Positions 34,406 to 43,294 of a stretch of DNA of 64,000 nucleotides are shown in pieces. The notes under the pieces were generated by a model. That model worked only from the letters and a program-made list of their open reading frames with translations. It did not search any database and was not told the origin of the DNA. The position numbers and the translations under genes were made by a program. Within the stretch, counting starts at the first letter, position 1; every line of letters starts with the position of its first letter. The stretch is from assembly GCF_011320225.1 (NCBI RefSeq), contig NZ_JAAOEN010000003.1, positions 186,001 to 250,000 of the forward strand, given 5' to 3'. Origin of the DNA: Phytoactinopolyspora limicola (GTDB lineage: Bacteria > Actinomycetota > Actinomycetes > Jiangellales > Jiangellaceae).

Positions 34406-35440
34406 GTGGCACATCCGGCAGGTCTGGTTCTCGGTCTCGACATCGGCGGCACCTCGACGCGGGTCCTGGTCGCCGACACCAACGGCCGGCGAGAAGGCAC
34501 CGGGCGTGGACCCGGCGCCAACGTCACGTCGCACGGCGCCGACAAATCACTCGACGCGTTGTCGACGGCGTTGCGCGTGGCCCTGACCGGCCTCGACCCA
34601 GCTCGAGTTCAAGCCGCCGTGATCGGTACGGCAGGTCCGGAGAACTTCACCCAGCCAGAGGTCGCCGCCGGTTTCGACCAGATCTGGCGTGACCTCGGGC
34701 TGCGCTGCGACTACGAGATCACCGACGACGCCCGGGTAGCGTTCGTCGCTGGTACCGCCGAGCCGGACGGCACGCTGCTCCTGTGCGGCACCGGCGCTAT
34801 CGCCGCCCGATTCGAGCAGCAACGACGGGTGCACACGGTGGACGGGCATGGTTGGCTGCTCGGTGATCTCGGATCCGGATTCTGGCTCGGCCGCGAAGCG
34901 GTTCGGACCACCCTCGACGTACTGGCCCGCCACGAACGGCCCGGTCCGCTCGGCCGCGCCGTACTGGCAGCGCTGCTGACACCACGAGGCGACGAAGCCG
35001 ACCCGGCAGGTGCGGCCCTCGAACGGTTGTCGACCTCCACCGACTACCGGGCGTTGGCCGACCGGATCGTGCTCAACGTGCACCAACAACCGCCCATCGC
35101 CTTGGCCGAGCTAGCCCCGTTGGTCAGCGACAACGCCGCTGGCGACCCCGACGCCACTCGCGTCTTGGAACGTGCCGCGGACCACCTGCTCGCCTCGGCG
35201 TCAACCGTGCGCACTACGGACGGCACGCCGATGGTGCTCGCCGGATCGTTGCTCACCTCGGACACACCACTGCGGCGGCTGCTGGAGCCACGGCTGGTCG
35301 AACAGTGGCCGAAAGCCACGATCAGCGCCGCTCGTGATGGAGCCGCCGGCGCCGCCTGGCTCGCGGCGAGTCGCCTGCTAGGACCAGGCAGCACAGCCAG
35401 CGTCGAGTTGCATAGCCGGATGGTGGCGCCCACGGCTTAG
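34406..35440 (+). CDS. N-acetylglucosamine kinase-like protein (BadF/BadG/BcrA family)
   Basis: About 344 residues from GTG 34406; GTG 34394 is also in frame. ATP-binding signatures are LGLDIGGTSTRVLVAD and LLCGTGAIAARFEQQ, with a ligand segment GWLLGDLGSGFWLGR. This is the family of eukaryotic-type N-acetylglucosamine kinases. It is divergent from an NgcEFG-like importer operon, so it would phosphorylate the imported amino sugar. A 15-bp stem terminator follows. Confidence 0.88.
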   Translation: MAHPAGLVLGLDIGGTSTRVLVADTNGRREGTGRGPGANVTSHGADKSLDALSTALRVALTGLDPARVQAAVIGTAGPENFTQPEVAAGFDQIWRDLGLRCDYEITDDARVAFVAGTAEPDGTLLLCGTGAIAARFEQQRRVHTVDGHGWLLGDLGSGFWLGREAVRTTLDVLARHERPGPLGRAVLAALLTPRGDEADPAGAALERLSTSTDYRALADRIVLNVHQQPPIALAELAPLVSDNAAGDPDATRVLERAADHLLASASTVRTTDGTPMVLAGSLLTSDTPLRRLLEPRLVEQWPKATISAARDGAAGAAWLAASRLLGPGSTASVELHSRMVAPTA

Positions 35441-35480
35441 GGCGCTGGCCGCCCATCGATCTGGCCGCCGATGAATGTCC

Positions 35481-35529
35481 GTGCGGCGCTGGGCCCGCCC
35501 GCGGGTGCCTGCCAGGCCCAGCGCCGCAC
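35481..35529. terminator. Bidirectional terminator, 15-bp perfect stem
   Basis: GTGCGGCGCTGGGCC (35481-35495) pairs perfectly with GGCCCAGCGCCGCAC (35515-35529). It sits between the convergent kinase and glyA genes and can end both transcripts. Confidence 0.8.
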
Positions 35530-35543
35530 CACGTCTGCGCCGG

Positions 35544-36815
35544 TCAGTCCAGGCCAGGAACCGGGAACCGGCCGGTGAGCTCGGACACCTCACCGTGCAC
35601 CCTGGCAACGGCCTTCTCGACCGCCTCGGTGTCGTCACCGGCCAGGGTGGAGACGATCTCATCCATCCATCGGGCGACCTCACGCATCTCCGGCTCGGCC
35701 ATGCCCCGGCTGGTCAGCGCCGCCGTGCCCAGCCGCAGCCCGGACGGGTCGAACGGCTTGCGGGTGTCATACGGCACGGTGTTGTAGTTGGCCTCAAGCC
35801 CCGCCTGGTCGAGGATCTGCGCGGCCGGTTTGCCGCCGACCCCCTTCGAGGTGAGGTCGATCAGGATCAGGTGGTTGTCCGTCCCGCCGGAGATGAGGTC
35901 GAATCCGCGCGCCTGTAGTTCCTCGGCCAGCGCCCGAGCGTTGGCGACGATCTGGTGGGCGTAGTCGGCGAAGCCCGGTTGAGCCGCCTCGTGCAAGGCC
36001 ACCGCGATACCCGCGGTGGTGTGGTTGTGCGGGCCGCCCTGCAAACCAGGGAAGACCGCCTTGTCGATGGCTTTGGCGTGCTCCGGGGCCGCCATGATCA
36101 TGGCGCCGCGAGGCCCCCGCAGGGTTTTGTGGGTGGTGGTCGTGATGATGTCCGCATGGCCCACGGGCGAGGGGTGGGCGCCACCAGCGACCAAACCCGC
36201 GATGTGCGCGATATCGGCCACCAGCACGGCGCCGACCTCACGGGCGATCTCGGCGAAGGCGGGAAAGTCGATGACCCGCGGGATGGCGGTACCGCCGCAG
36301 AAGATCAGGGTGGGCCGCTCCCGGCGGGCGAGGTCGCGGACCTCGTCCATGTCGACCCGGCCAGTCTCGCGGCCGACGTCATAGTGCACGGCGTTGAACC
36401 AGCGGCCGGTGGCCGACACGCTCCAGCCATGGGTCAAATGCCCACCCATCGGCAGCGCCATACCCATCACGGTGTCGCCCGGTTTGGCGACGGCGAGATA
36501 GACGGCGAGGTTGGCCGGTGATCCGGAGTAGGGCTGGACGTTGGCATGCTCGGTCCCGAACAGCGCCTTGGCCCGGTCCACCGCCAACGTCTCGATCTGA
36601 TCGATGACCTGCTGGCCCTCGTAGTAGCGGCGACCGGCATAACCCTCGGAGTATTTGTTGGTCAGCACCGTGCCGCTGGCTTCGAGCACCGCCGCCGAGA
36701 CGTAGTTCTCGGAGGCGATCAACTTGAGCGTGTCGCGCTGACGGGCCTCCTCGGCTGTGATGAGTCCGGCCAATTGGGGGTCGACGCTGCGCAGATGGTT
36801 CGGAGTTGCGGTCAT
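35544..36815 (-). CDS. glyA: Serine hydroxymethyltransferase
   Basis: A protein of 423 residues, full length. Hallmarks are LIASENYVSAAV, NKYSEGYAGRRYYEG, VADIAHIAGLVAGG and the PLP-lysine segment TTTTHKTLRGPRGA. It converts serine and tetrahydrofolate to glycine and methylene-tetrahydrofolate. Start ATG 36815 was chosen by the normal N-terminus (HLRSVDPQLAGLI). A ZTP riboswitch lies 45 bp upstream, linking expression to folate/purine status. Confidence 0.97.
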   Translation of the reverse strand: MTATPNHLRSVDPQLAGLITAEEARQRDTLKLIASENYVSAAVLEASGTVLTNKYSEGYAGRRYYEGQQVIDQIETLAVDRAKALFGTEHANVQPYSGSPANLAVYLAVAKPGDTVMGMALPMGGHLTHGWSVSATGRWFNAVHYDVGRETGRVDMDEVRDLARRERPTLIFCGGTAIPRVIDFPAFAEIAREVGAVLVADIAHIAGLVAGGAHPSPVGHADIITTTTHKTLRGPRGAMIMAAPEHAKAIDKAVFPGLQGGPHNHTTAGIAVALHEAAQPGFADYAHQIVANARALAEELQARGFDLISGGTDNHLILIDLTSKGVGGKPAAQILDQAGLEANYNTVPYDTRKPFDPSGLRLGTAALTSRGMAEPEMREVARWMDEIVSTLAGDDTEAVEKAVARVHGEVSELTGRFPVPGLD

Positions 36816-36860
36816 GACGCGGTGGTCACTTCCTTTCCCTCGTCCGCTGGTGGTCCGGAA

Positions 36861-36956
36861 CACCCAGGCGCGCGGTGCCTCCGCCGTCAGCTCCCCGGTG
36901 GTCAGTTCCACCTCGAGCCGCATATCGCGGCTCGTTTTGCGCCAGTCGCCACGGCC
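36861..36956 (-). ncRNA. ZTP (pfl) riboswitch upstream of glyA
   Basis: On the minus strand the conserved blocks appear in order: GCCGTGGCGACTGGCG, then GGTGG...CCACCGGGGAGC, and finally CGCGCGCCTGGGTG. GCCGT (36955-36951) pairs with ACGGC after the GGGGAGC block to form P1, and GGTGG/CCACC forms P2. An extra hairpin (CGAGCCGC/GCGGCTCG) is inserted between P1 and P2. ZTP riboswitches sense the purine intermediate ZTP/ZMP when 10-formyl-tetrahydrofolate is low, and they turn on folate genes such as glyA. Confidence 0.9.
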
Positions 36957-36979
36957 TTCACGATAGCGGCTCACGCCGA

Positions 36980-37018
36980 CCGGCGACACCGCCCCTCGTG
37001 CGGCGGTGGTGTCGCCGG
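36980..37018. other. GC-rich hairpin between the glyA leader and the phosphodiesterase gene
   Basis: CCGGCGACACC and GGTGTCGCCGG form an 11-bp stem, and GCC/GGC continue it past a bulge. It lies in the divergent gap upstream of the riboswitch. The role is unclear. Confidence 0.4.
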
Positions 37019-37058
37019 GCCGCGGGGCACCTCTCCCCCGAGGCACTAGGCTGGTTCT

Positions 37059-37850
37059 GTGGCCTTGCGACGCCCACAACCTCCACACCCGTATTTCGAC
37101 CATGCCGGGCCGCTCGCCCTTGCCCATCGGGGTTTCTCCCGCGCCGGGTTGGAGAACAGCATGGCTGCCTTCGCCGCGGCCGTGGACCTTGGATACCGCT
37201 ACATCGAGACCGATGTCCATGCCACCTTCGATGACGTCGCGGTGGCCTTCCACGACACCACCCTGGATCGGGTCACCGACGGTTCAGGGGTGATCGCCGA
37301 ACTGCGGTGGCCGGAGGTCAACCGGGCGAACATCGGCGGCACCGAGCCGGTGCCACGGCTGGACGACGTCCTCGGAACGTGGCCACAGTTGCGGGTGAAC
37401 ATCGACATCAAGGCGGCGGCCGCGGTAGAGCCCACGGTCCGTGCTATCGAGCGCACTCAGGCTCATGATCGTGTGTGCATCGCGTCCTTCTCCGACGCGC
37501 GTCGCCGTGCGACGACCCGCCGGCTCTCGCGTGCGGTCGCCACGTCGGCGGGACGTTCACTCGTGTCGAGTTTCGTGTTGGCGTGCCGGGCCGGTCTGGC
37601 CAGCCGGGCGCAACGCTGGCTGGCTGGAGTCCATTGCCTCCAGGTGCCTGTACGTTTCGGTTCGCTGCCGGTGGTGACGAGCCGGCTGGTGGCGCAGGCC
37701 CACCGCGGCGGGCGACAGGTACACGTGTGGACCATCAATGACGCCGCCGAGATGCACCAGTTGCTCGATCTTGGTGTCGACGGCATCGTCACCGACCGGG
37801 CCGACGTCCTCCGGGACGTTCTGATCCAGCGCGGTGCCTGGCCCGGGTGA
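37059..37850 (+). CDS. Glycerophosphodiester phosphodiesterase
   Basis: A protein of 263 residues, GTG start. GDPD motifs are complete: LAHRGFSRAGLENSMAAF, YIETDVHATFDDVAV, FHDTTLDRVTDG and the C-terminal VHVWTINDAAEM...GVDGIVTDRADV. There is no signal peptide, so it is cytoplasmic. It hydrolyses glycerophosphodiesters to glycerol-3-phosphate and an alcohol. It is divergent from glyA. Confidence 0.93.
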   Translation: MALRRPQPPHPYFDHAGPLALAHRGFSRAGLENSMAAFAAAVDLGYRYIETDVHATFDDVAVAFHDTTLDRVTDGSGVIAELRWPEVNRANIGGTEPVPRLDDVLGTWPQLRVNIDIKAAAAVEPTVRAIERTQAHDRVCIASFSDARRRATTRRLSRAVATSAGRSLVSSFVLACRAGLASRAQRWLAGVHCLQVPVRFGSLPVVTSRLVAQAHRGGRQVHVWTINDAAEMHQLLDLGVDGIVTDRADVLRDVLIQRGAWPG

Positions 37851-37893
37851 GGCCAGCGGAACCGTCGTAGCCAACCTGCGAATATCACGATGT

Positions 37894-37924
37894 GCCTGTG
37901 GACAGCAACGTGCGATCCACAGGC
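37894..37924. terminator. Hairpin downstream of the phosphodiesterase gene
   Basis: GCCTGTGGA (37894-37902) pairs perfectly with TCCACAGGC (37916-37924) over a 13-base loop. It probably ends the upstream transcript. Confidence 0.5.
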
Positions 37925-37945
37925 GGCCCGGCCGAACATCACCAC

Positions 37946-38356
37946 ATGACGAAATCGCTTTACCTTCCCTCCGCTGACGATGTCCGCCACCACCTCACCG
38001 CGGCGCGCGACGCCGGCGCCCTGCCAGACTGCTCATTGCACGTGCTGGTCGGCGACGTCCACGGATTCGCCTCGATCGCCATCTTCGTCGACGAGGTTCC
38101 CCCGGACCCGCCGCTGGCCGAGCGGATCCATGTGTTGCAGAGCTCGCTGCGGGCCCTTGCTGATGTCATGACGGTGCACAGCGTGCTGATGGCCATCAGC
38201 CGCTCCGGCCCCGACCCGACCCAGCGCGGCGACGTGGACTGGAGCGACGCCTTCGGCTCGGCCACGATGGCCGCGGGTATCACCAGCCACGGCGTCTACC
38301 TGGTGACGCCTGGGCAGGTGGGGCGGATCGACCGGCCTACCGCGCAGGCGGCGTGA
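37946..38356 (+). CDS. Conserved hypothetical protein
   Basis: About 136 residues from ATG 37946; the frame is open farther up to 37892, across a hairpin. It has mixed alpha/beta character: SLHVLVGDVHGFASIAIFVD, then a helical segment ERIHVLQSSLRALADVMTVH and a terminal HGVYLVTPGQVGRI. No signal peptide or membrane helix is visible. I do not recognise the family. It is convergent with def. Confidence 0.7.
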   Translation: MTKSLYLPSADDVRHHLTAARDAGALPDCSLHVLVGDVHGFASIAIFVDEVPPDPPLAERIHVLQSSLRALADVMTVHSVLMAISRSGPDPTQRGDVDWSDAFGSATMAAGITSHGVYLVTPGQVGRIDRPTAQAA

Positions 38357-38376
38357 GCGCCCCGACCATCAGGGAA

Positions 38377-38871
38377 TCAGGCGGTGAACCACGCGCTTCG
38401 GCGGATCGCTTTCATGGCCCCTCGCCGGGTCGACGGCTCCAGGCGGTGGATGTACACGATGCCATCGAGGTGATCCACCTCATGCTGGAGGCATCGGGCC
38501 AGCTCGCCCTGGCCCTCGACGCGGACCGGCTGGCCGTCGGCGTCGACCCCCTCGACCGCGGCGTACGCGGCCCGTTGGGTGGGATACCACAGCCCCGGCA
38601 CCGAGAGACACCCCTCGTCGCCGCCCTGGTCACCCGAGGTCTCTACGAGGACGGGGTTGAACACCACCCCACGTTGTCCTTCGATGCCGTACGAAAAGGC
38701 CCGGGCAGGCACGCCGATCTGGGGTGCCGCCACGCCGGCGCGCCCTGGAAGGTCGAGAGTGTCGAGCAGATCTTGGGCCAGGGATCGGCTGAACTCGCCG
38801 AATTCGGTGACCTCGTCGGTGACAGTGCGCAGCACAGGGTCGCCGTACAACCGGATCTCACGGACCGCCAA
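38377..38871 (-). CDS. def: Peptide deformylase
   Basis: A protein of 164 residues. The three motifs are present: GVAAPQIG, EGCLSVPG (metal Cys) and HEVDHLDG (metal His and catalytic Glu). It removes the formyl group from nascent proteins. It has a short C-terminal extension and is convergent with the hypothetical gene 20 bp away. Confidence 0.96.
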   Translation of the reverse strand: MAVREIRLYGDPVLRTVTDEVTEFGEFSRSLAQDLLDTLDLPGRAGVAAPQIGVPARAFSYGIEGQRGVVFNPVLVETSGDQGGDEGCLSVPGLWYPTQRAAYAAVEGVDADGQPVRVEGQGELARCLQHEVDHLDGIVYIHRLEPSTRRGAMKAIRRSAWFTA

Positions 38872-39096
38872 CGTCGCTCAACTCTCCTTCTTGTTCGACC
38901 GCCCGACTACCCTAACCTCCTCGGCCAACCCTCAAAGGCGGGGTCCAAAAGCCGCGCCGGTCTGGCATGTCGAGGGTGAATCGTCGCCGTGCGGCGACCG
39001 CCCGCGCTACCATGGAGAACGAACAACGAGGTAGTCGCCTCAACGGCGGAGTGAGCGAGATCACGCGGTTCGGTTGGCGTCAGCACCGAGTTGTCC

Positions 39097-39122
39097 GGAA
39101 CACTGGCGTGGCTTTACTCGTT
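39097..39122 (+). promoter_or_regulatory. Sigma-R (SigR/SigH) type promoter of rbpA
   Basis: GGAAC (39097-39101), 18 bp, then GTT (39120-39122) fits the GGAAT-N18/19-GTT consensus for thiol-stress sigma factors. It lies 66 bp before the rbpA start. Streptomyces rbpA is known to have such a promoter. The rest of the 316-bp gap between def and rbpA shows no other clear element. Confidence 0.7.
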
Positions 39123-39187
39123 CTTCTAGTGCCGACCATGTCCGCCAAGAGGTTGTTCAGGGGCCTAGGCTCCGGAAGGGTTTCTAC

Positions 39188-39577
39188 ATGTCTGAGCGTT
39201 CTACCCTACGTGGCTCCCGCCTTGGCGCCCGGAGCTACGAGGACGAGCGCGGCGTCGAGTTCGCTGAACGACAGGTCATCGCCTACAGCTGCCCCATTGG
39301 TCACCGCTTCGACGTGACCTTCTCCACCGAGGCTGAGGTGCCTGCCCTCTGGGACTGCCCGCGCTGCGGCGCGGAGGCGCTGCGTCAGGCAAGCGAGCGG
39401 CCCGAAGAGAAGCCGTTGAAGCCTGCCCGGACGCACTGGGACATGTTGCTCGAACGCCGCTCCATCGAAGAATTGGAAGCCCTGCTGGACGAGCGTCTGG
39501 AGTTGCTGCGGGCCGGCCTATTGCCTGGCGCGGCACACCTGGCGGCCAACGCACGGGAGCGCAAGAAGACCGCCTGA
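39188..39577 (+). CDS. rbpA: RNA polymerase-binding protein RbpA
   Basis: A protein of 129 residues. The RbpA core domain has its Cys pairs (SCPIGHRFD and CPRCGAEAL), a basic linker and the sigma-interacting C-terminal helix (RTHWDMLLERRSIEELEALLDERLELLR). It binds RNA polymerase and the principal sigma factor and stabilises the open complex; it influences rifampicin tolerance. The ATG at 39188 was chosen because the mature N-terminus (SERSTLRGSRLGARSYE) is the conserved one. Confidence 0.95.
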   Translation: MSERSTLRGSRLGARSYEDERGVEFAERQVIAYSCPIGHRFDVTFSTEAEVPALWDCPRCGAEALRQASERPEEKPLKPARTHWDMLLERRSIEELEALLDERLELLRAGLLPGAAHLAANARERKKTA

Positions 39578-39585
39578 TCGCCGGT

Positions 39586-40143
39586 TCAGCTGTCCCGTTC
39601 TTCAGGATCGGCCGACAGTTGATCGCGGATAGGACTGTCCGGCACTACTTCTCCCTCGACCACGTCGCCACCACTCGCGGGGCCACGTCCGGTCGGGGTG
39701 GGAAGGGTGCGTAGCGCGGCCGCCGCGAGCCGGCGGCCGACCTTCCGCCGCACCGGAGGTACCAGCAGTAGCAACGCCGCCGCGTCGGTGATGAACCCGG
39801 GAAAGACCAAAACCGTCCCGGCGAGAAGTGTGACCCCAGCGTCGGCGATGCGTTCCTGCGGGGTCGGGCCATCCTGCGGCGCGAGCGGGTTGCGGGTGTT
39901 CGCATCGGCTACACGTGCCGCGTCGGCCGCGGCGGCTCGCAATGACCTCCAGGCGTTGAACCCGGCCCGGCGCATGAGCCACAGGCCGATGACACTTGTG
40001 GCCAGGGCGAGGATGATCGCCAGGCCGAAACCGATCGCCTGTCCGATCGCGACGAACACGACGATCTCAAGCACGCCGCCGAGGAACGGGGCGAACGCGC
40101 CGACGGTCCGCCGGCGGCGGCGCCGCACCTGATCCTGGCTCAT
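39586..40143 (-). CDS. FxsA family membrane protein
   Basis: A protein of 185 residues. An Arg-rich N-terminus is followed by FxsA transmembrane segments (LEIVVFVAIGQAIGFGLAIILALA) and the cytoplasmic-face motif GLWLMRRAGFNAWRSLRAA. The family motif LLAGTVLVFPGFITDAAALLLLVPPVR is present. The function is unknown; E. coli FxsA relieves phage T7 exclusion. Its position beside ppm, lnt and rbpA is conserved in actinobacteria. Confidence 0.9.
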   Translation of the reverse strand: MSQDQVRRRRRRTVGAFAPFLGGVLEIVVFVAIGQAIGFGLAIILALATSVIGLWLMRRAGFNAWRSLRAAAADAARVADANTRNPLAPQDGPTPQERIADAGVTLLAGTVLVFPGFITDAAALLLLVPPVRRKVGRRLAAAALRTLPTPTGRGPASGGDVVEGEVVPDSPIRDQLSADPEERDS

Positions 40144-40145
40144 GA

Positions 40146-40928
40146 TCACCTTCTCCTCCGTTGTCGTAACCTGAGCTTGGACGTTATCTGGCCCAGGCGG
40201 TATTCCAGGCCCCAGCGGGTCACCCGCACCAGCGCCTCGCGGACGATCGCGGCACCCATCTTCGATTCCCCTTGCTCGCGTTCGCTGAAGGTGATGGGGA
40301 CCTCGGTGGCCCGGAGCCCGGCGCTCACGGTGCGCCAGGCGAGGTCGATTTGGAAGCAGTACCCCTGCGAGGCTACCGCGTCGAGGTCGATCGATCGAAG
40401 GGTCTCTGCCCGGAATGCCCGGTAGCCGCTGGTCGCGTCCCGCAGCTGCATACCGAGCACGATCCGCGTGTAGGTGTTGCCACCGCGGGACAGGATCTCC
40501 CGGTGGCGCGGCCAGTCGACGACAGTGCCTCCGGGCACATAACGCGAGCCCACTACGAGGTCGGCGTCGGCCAATGCGGCGAGTAGGCGGGGTAACTCTT
40601 CGGGTTGGTGGGAGCCGTCGGCGTCCATCTCCACCACGTACCGGTACCCGGCATCCAACGCCCACCGGAATCCGGCCACATAGGCCGCCCCGAGGCCGTT
40701 CTTGGCCGTGCGGTGCAGCACGTGCACCCGGGTGTCGTGGGAGGCGAGCTCGTCGGCCAAGGCACCGGTGCCGTCCGGCGAGTTGTCGTCGACCACCAGC
40801 ACGTGTACGTCGGGTGTGGCCGTGTGGACCCGTGCGACGGTCTTCTCGACGGTGAGTGCTTCGTTGTACGTGGGAATGATGACGAGGACCTCGAGGTCCG
40901 GCGCGGCTCCCGCTTCGGGCTCGGTCAT
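40146..40928 (-). CDS. Polyprenol monophosphomannose synthase
   Basis: About 260 residues, a GT2 glycosyltransferase of the Ppm1/DPM1 type: [45 protein letters not shown] and [10 protein letters not shown]. There is no membrane domain. It makes polyprenol-phosphate mannose for lipoglycan and O-mannosylation. In mycobacteria the Ppm1 domain can be fused to the Lnt domain; here it is a separate gene whose ATG overlaps the lnt stop. Confidence 0.92.
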   Translation of the reverse strand: MTEPEAGAAPDLEVLVIIPTYNEALTVEKTVARVHTATPDVHVLVVDDNSPDGTGALADELASHDTRVHVLHRTAKNGLGAAYVAGFRWALDAGYRYVVEMDADGSHQPEELPRLLAALADADLVVGSRYVPGGTVVDWPRHREILSRGGNTYTRIVLGMQLRDATSGYRAFRAETLRSIDLDAVASQGYCFQIDLAWRTVSAGLRATEVPITFSEREQGESKMGAAIVREALVRVTRWGLEYRLGQITSKLRLRQRRRR

Positions 40929-42520
40929 CACCGCTCCCTCGCGTCGGACGGCAGGGCGGCGGCCACCATCACGGGCTGCTCCTCCGGCTCGGGGTCGGAT
41001 CGCGGGTTGCGGCGTAGCGTAACCAACCCGGCGGCCCCGAGGACACCCAACGCGAGTACGACCAGAATCCCTTCGGGCCAGGCACCGACGACGGTGGCGA
41101 GGGTCTTCGCGTCGGACAGTTGGACGTCGGCCACGAGCACGTCCTGGGTGAACAGCTCGGCTCGTTGCAGGACGGTGCCGTCGGGGCCGACGATGGCGCT
41201 CACTCCGGCTAGCGCGGACACGATGACGGTGCGTCCGTGCTCCACCGCGCGGAACCGGGACATGGCCAGATGTTGTTCGGTCATGGGTGAGTCGCGGAAG
41301 GTGGCGTTGTTGGTCTGCACGGCGAGGAGCTGCCCGCCCTCGGCGATGGTGTCGCGGACGATCCCGTCGAAGCCCACCTCGAAGCAGATCGCCATACCGA
41401 TGGCTCCGGCCGCCGTATCGAACAGGCCGACGGTGTCTCCGGCGACGAAATCACGTGGCTGACGGTCGACCTCGGCGGTGACCATCCGGGCCAACCGGCG
41501 CATCGGGATGTATTCGCCGAACGGCATCGGGTGGCGTTTGACATAGCTTTCGTCGGGGCCACGGCCCGGGTGCCAGAGAACGGCGGTGTTCTCGATGTTC
41601 TGCTCGTCGTCGGTGGGGACCCGTACGTTGACGAAGACGGGGACGCCGATCTCGTCGACCGCGCCCTGGATGTTGTTGTACGTCCGTTGGTCGCGGTAGG
41701 GGTTCATGTCGGAGGAGTTCTCCGGCCAGACGACGATGTCGGGCTGGTCCACCAGCCCGGCGCGCACGTCGCGGGCCAGCTGCGTCGTGGCTTCGACGTG
41801 GTTGTTGGTCACCACCCGGGCGCGGGAGTTGAAGTCCAGGCCCATGACGGGCACGTTGCCCTGGACGGTGGCGACGGTGATGGTCTCACCGTCGGCGGCT
41901 GGTGGTGACACCAGCAAGCCGGCCAGGAGGAGGGCTACGGCACAGGTGGCCGCGGCCAGGCGGACGCCTAGGTCACGCCGGATCACGATCCAGGCCAGCA
42001 ATCCGGCGGTCAAGGCGACGGCGAACGAGACCAGAGGGGTCCCACCCAATGCCGCCAAACCGATATAGGTGCCGTCGACCTGGGAGAACGCGAGCTTTCC
42101 CCAGGTGAGCCCGCCCCATGGCACCCGGCCGCGTAGCGCCTCGACCGCTACCCATACGGCGGCGATCCACACCGGCCAGCCGGCCAGCCGCTGGACCAGC
42201 GTGAGGCCAATCGAGAGCGGAACGAAAAACGCGGCTTGAAGTATGGCCAGCAGAATCCACGGAATGGGGCCGACCTCGAGGCCCGTCCACCACATCAGCG
42301 GCAGGAAGAACGCGAGGCCGAACACGAAGCCGTAGGCGGCCGAACGCTTCAAGCCCTGCTCGCGGACCAGAAGGACGTAACCAGCCGGCGCGAGCGGGGC
42401 GAGGAACCACAGATCGAATGGCGAGAACGCCAGAACCAGCACCAGTCCGGCTATCGCGGCGCCGGCTGCCCGGATCCACGCGGAGTTCCGGGCGACCTGG
42501 CCCGGGGCACTGGCATTCAC
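40928..42520 (-). CDS. lnt: Apolipoprotein N-acyltransferase
   Basis: About 530 residues from GTG 42520, which has GGAG 8 bp upstream. Multiple N-terminal membrane helices are followed by a periplasmic CN-hydrolase domain with catalytic Glu ([15 protein letters not shown]), Lys ([17 protein letters not shown]) and Cys ([11 protein letters not shown]). It adds the third acyl chain to lipoproteins, relevant for the two sugar-binding lipoproteins in the window. It is coupled to the ppm gene. Confidence 0.95.
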   Translation of the reverse strand: MNASAPGQVARNSAWIRAAGAAIAGLVLVLAFSPFDLWFLAPLAPAGYVLLVREQGLKRSAAYGFVFGLAFFLPLMWWTGLEVGPIPWILLAILQAAFFVPLSIGLTLVQRLAGWPVWIAAVWVAVEALRGRVPWGGLTWGKLAFSQVDGTYIGLAALGGTPLVSFAVALTAGLLAWIVIRRDLGVRLAAATCAVALLLAGLLVSPPAADGETITVATVQGNVPVMGLDFNSRARVVTNNHVEATTQLARDVRAGLVDQPDIVVWPENSSDMNPYRDQRTYNNIQGAVDEIGVPVFVNVRVPTDDEQNIENTAVLWHPGRGPDESYVKRHPMPFGEYIPMRRLARMVTAEVDRQPRDFVAGDTVGLFDTAAGAIGMAICFEVGFDGIVRDTIAEGGQLLAVQTNNATFRDSPMTEQHLAMSRFRAVEHGRTVIVSALAGVSAIVGPDGTVLQRAELFTQDVLVADVQLSDAKTLATVVGAWPEGILVVLALGVLGAAGLVTLRRNPRSDPEPEEQPVMVAAALPSDARER

Positions 42521-42550
42521 GTGTCGGGCTCCATCCACCAGCTCGCGTTT

Positions 42551-42565
42551 TGTCCTCAGAGGACA
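42551..42565. promoter_or_regulatory. 15-bp palindrome upstream of lnt
   Basis: TGTCCTCAGAGGACA is symmetric around a single central base, 30 bp before the lnt start. It could be an operator or overlap the promoter. No regulator is assigned. Confidence 0.4.
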
Positions 42566-42821
42566 GTACAACGAACGGGAAACCGGTGTAGTGCCCGGAT
42601 CAGGGCAGAACGGACATCAAGCCAGGGACGCGGCCCGGCCGCCCTTCGGACCGAATCGCGATGCCGCCGGATGCGGCTCACGACCCGTTGTCTACTGGAC
42701 GGCCGGGCCCGACCTGGTCTCACCCCGTGCCGCCACGGGCGACATGCCGGGCCCCGCCGCGCAAGCGCGGGCCTGGCTGCTGAGGCGCCGCGATGTCCAC
42801 CGCTAGGCGCCTCGGCCCCGG

Positions 42822-43110
42822 TCACGCTGCTGACCCGGGACGTCTACCCATAACGGTTCGTCCGCTGGTGGACTTCATGCGACTCTGCTCCAGTAGGCCG
42901 AACATGTCAACCTCGCCCCAACCTGGGCAAACATGGAATCGTGCCTGGTCAGAGCCCTTCGGCCGGAGAAAATCGATCATGAAATAAATCATTTCTCCAA
43001 GCCTGTCGAGGCAGATTGTGGAATCCGCGGGGACATTTGTGCGACCGCTAGCTATGACATAGTCATGATCGTTGTCATAAACATCCCCTAGATCACGGAG
43101 AGGGTGGTGA
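42822..43110. other. Lower-GC segment without a confident gene
   Basis: Between lnt and the lysine operon there are about 770 bp without a clear gene. Part of it, near 42880-43100, is visibly richer in A/T. It contains dyads: GGAGAAA (42965-42971) with TTTCTCC (42992-42998), TATGACA (43053-43059) with TGTCATA (43073-43079), and ATGACATAGTCAT. A minus-strand frame (42822-43148) contains MIYFMIDFLRPKGS but has weak third-position GC and no good ribosome binding site. It may be a foreign gene fragment or a regulatory region for lat. Confidence 0.4.
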
Positions 43111-43263
43111 TGGAAATGTCGGCGTAGCCGAACCCGACGCCGTTGCATCGAGTTTTCCGCGGTGGCGCGGGAGTTGGGGGTATCGGCCGCGGCGATGTCC
43201 GGCTGGTACCGTAAGACTTGCGGTTGCCGACGTCGACCGTGGGAAGATTTCCCGTCAGGTTAG
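43111..43263 (+). pseudogene. Possible helix-turn-helix / transposase fragment
   Basis: A plus-strand frame without a start reads FSAVARELGVSAAAMSGWYR and continues to a TAG at 43261. This resembles the DNA-binding N-terminus of transposases or small HTH regulators. It is too short and lacks a start codon, so it is most likely a remnant. Confidence 0.35.
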
Positions 43264-43294
43264 GCCACTGGTCTCAATACTTAGGGGGTCGTGC

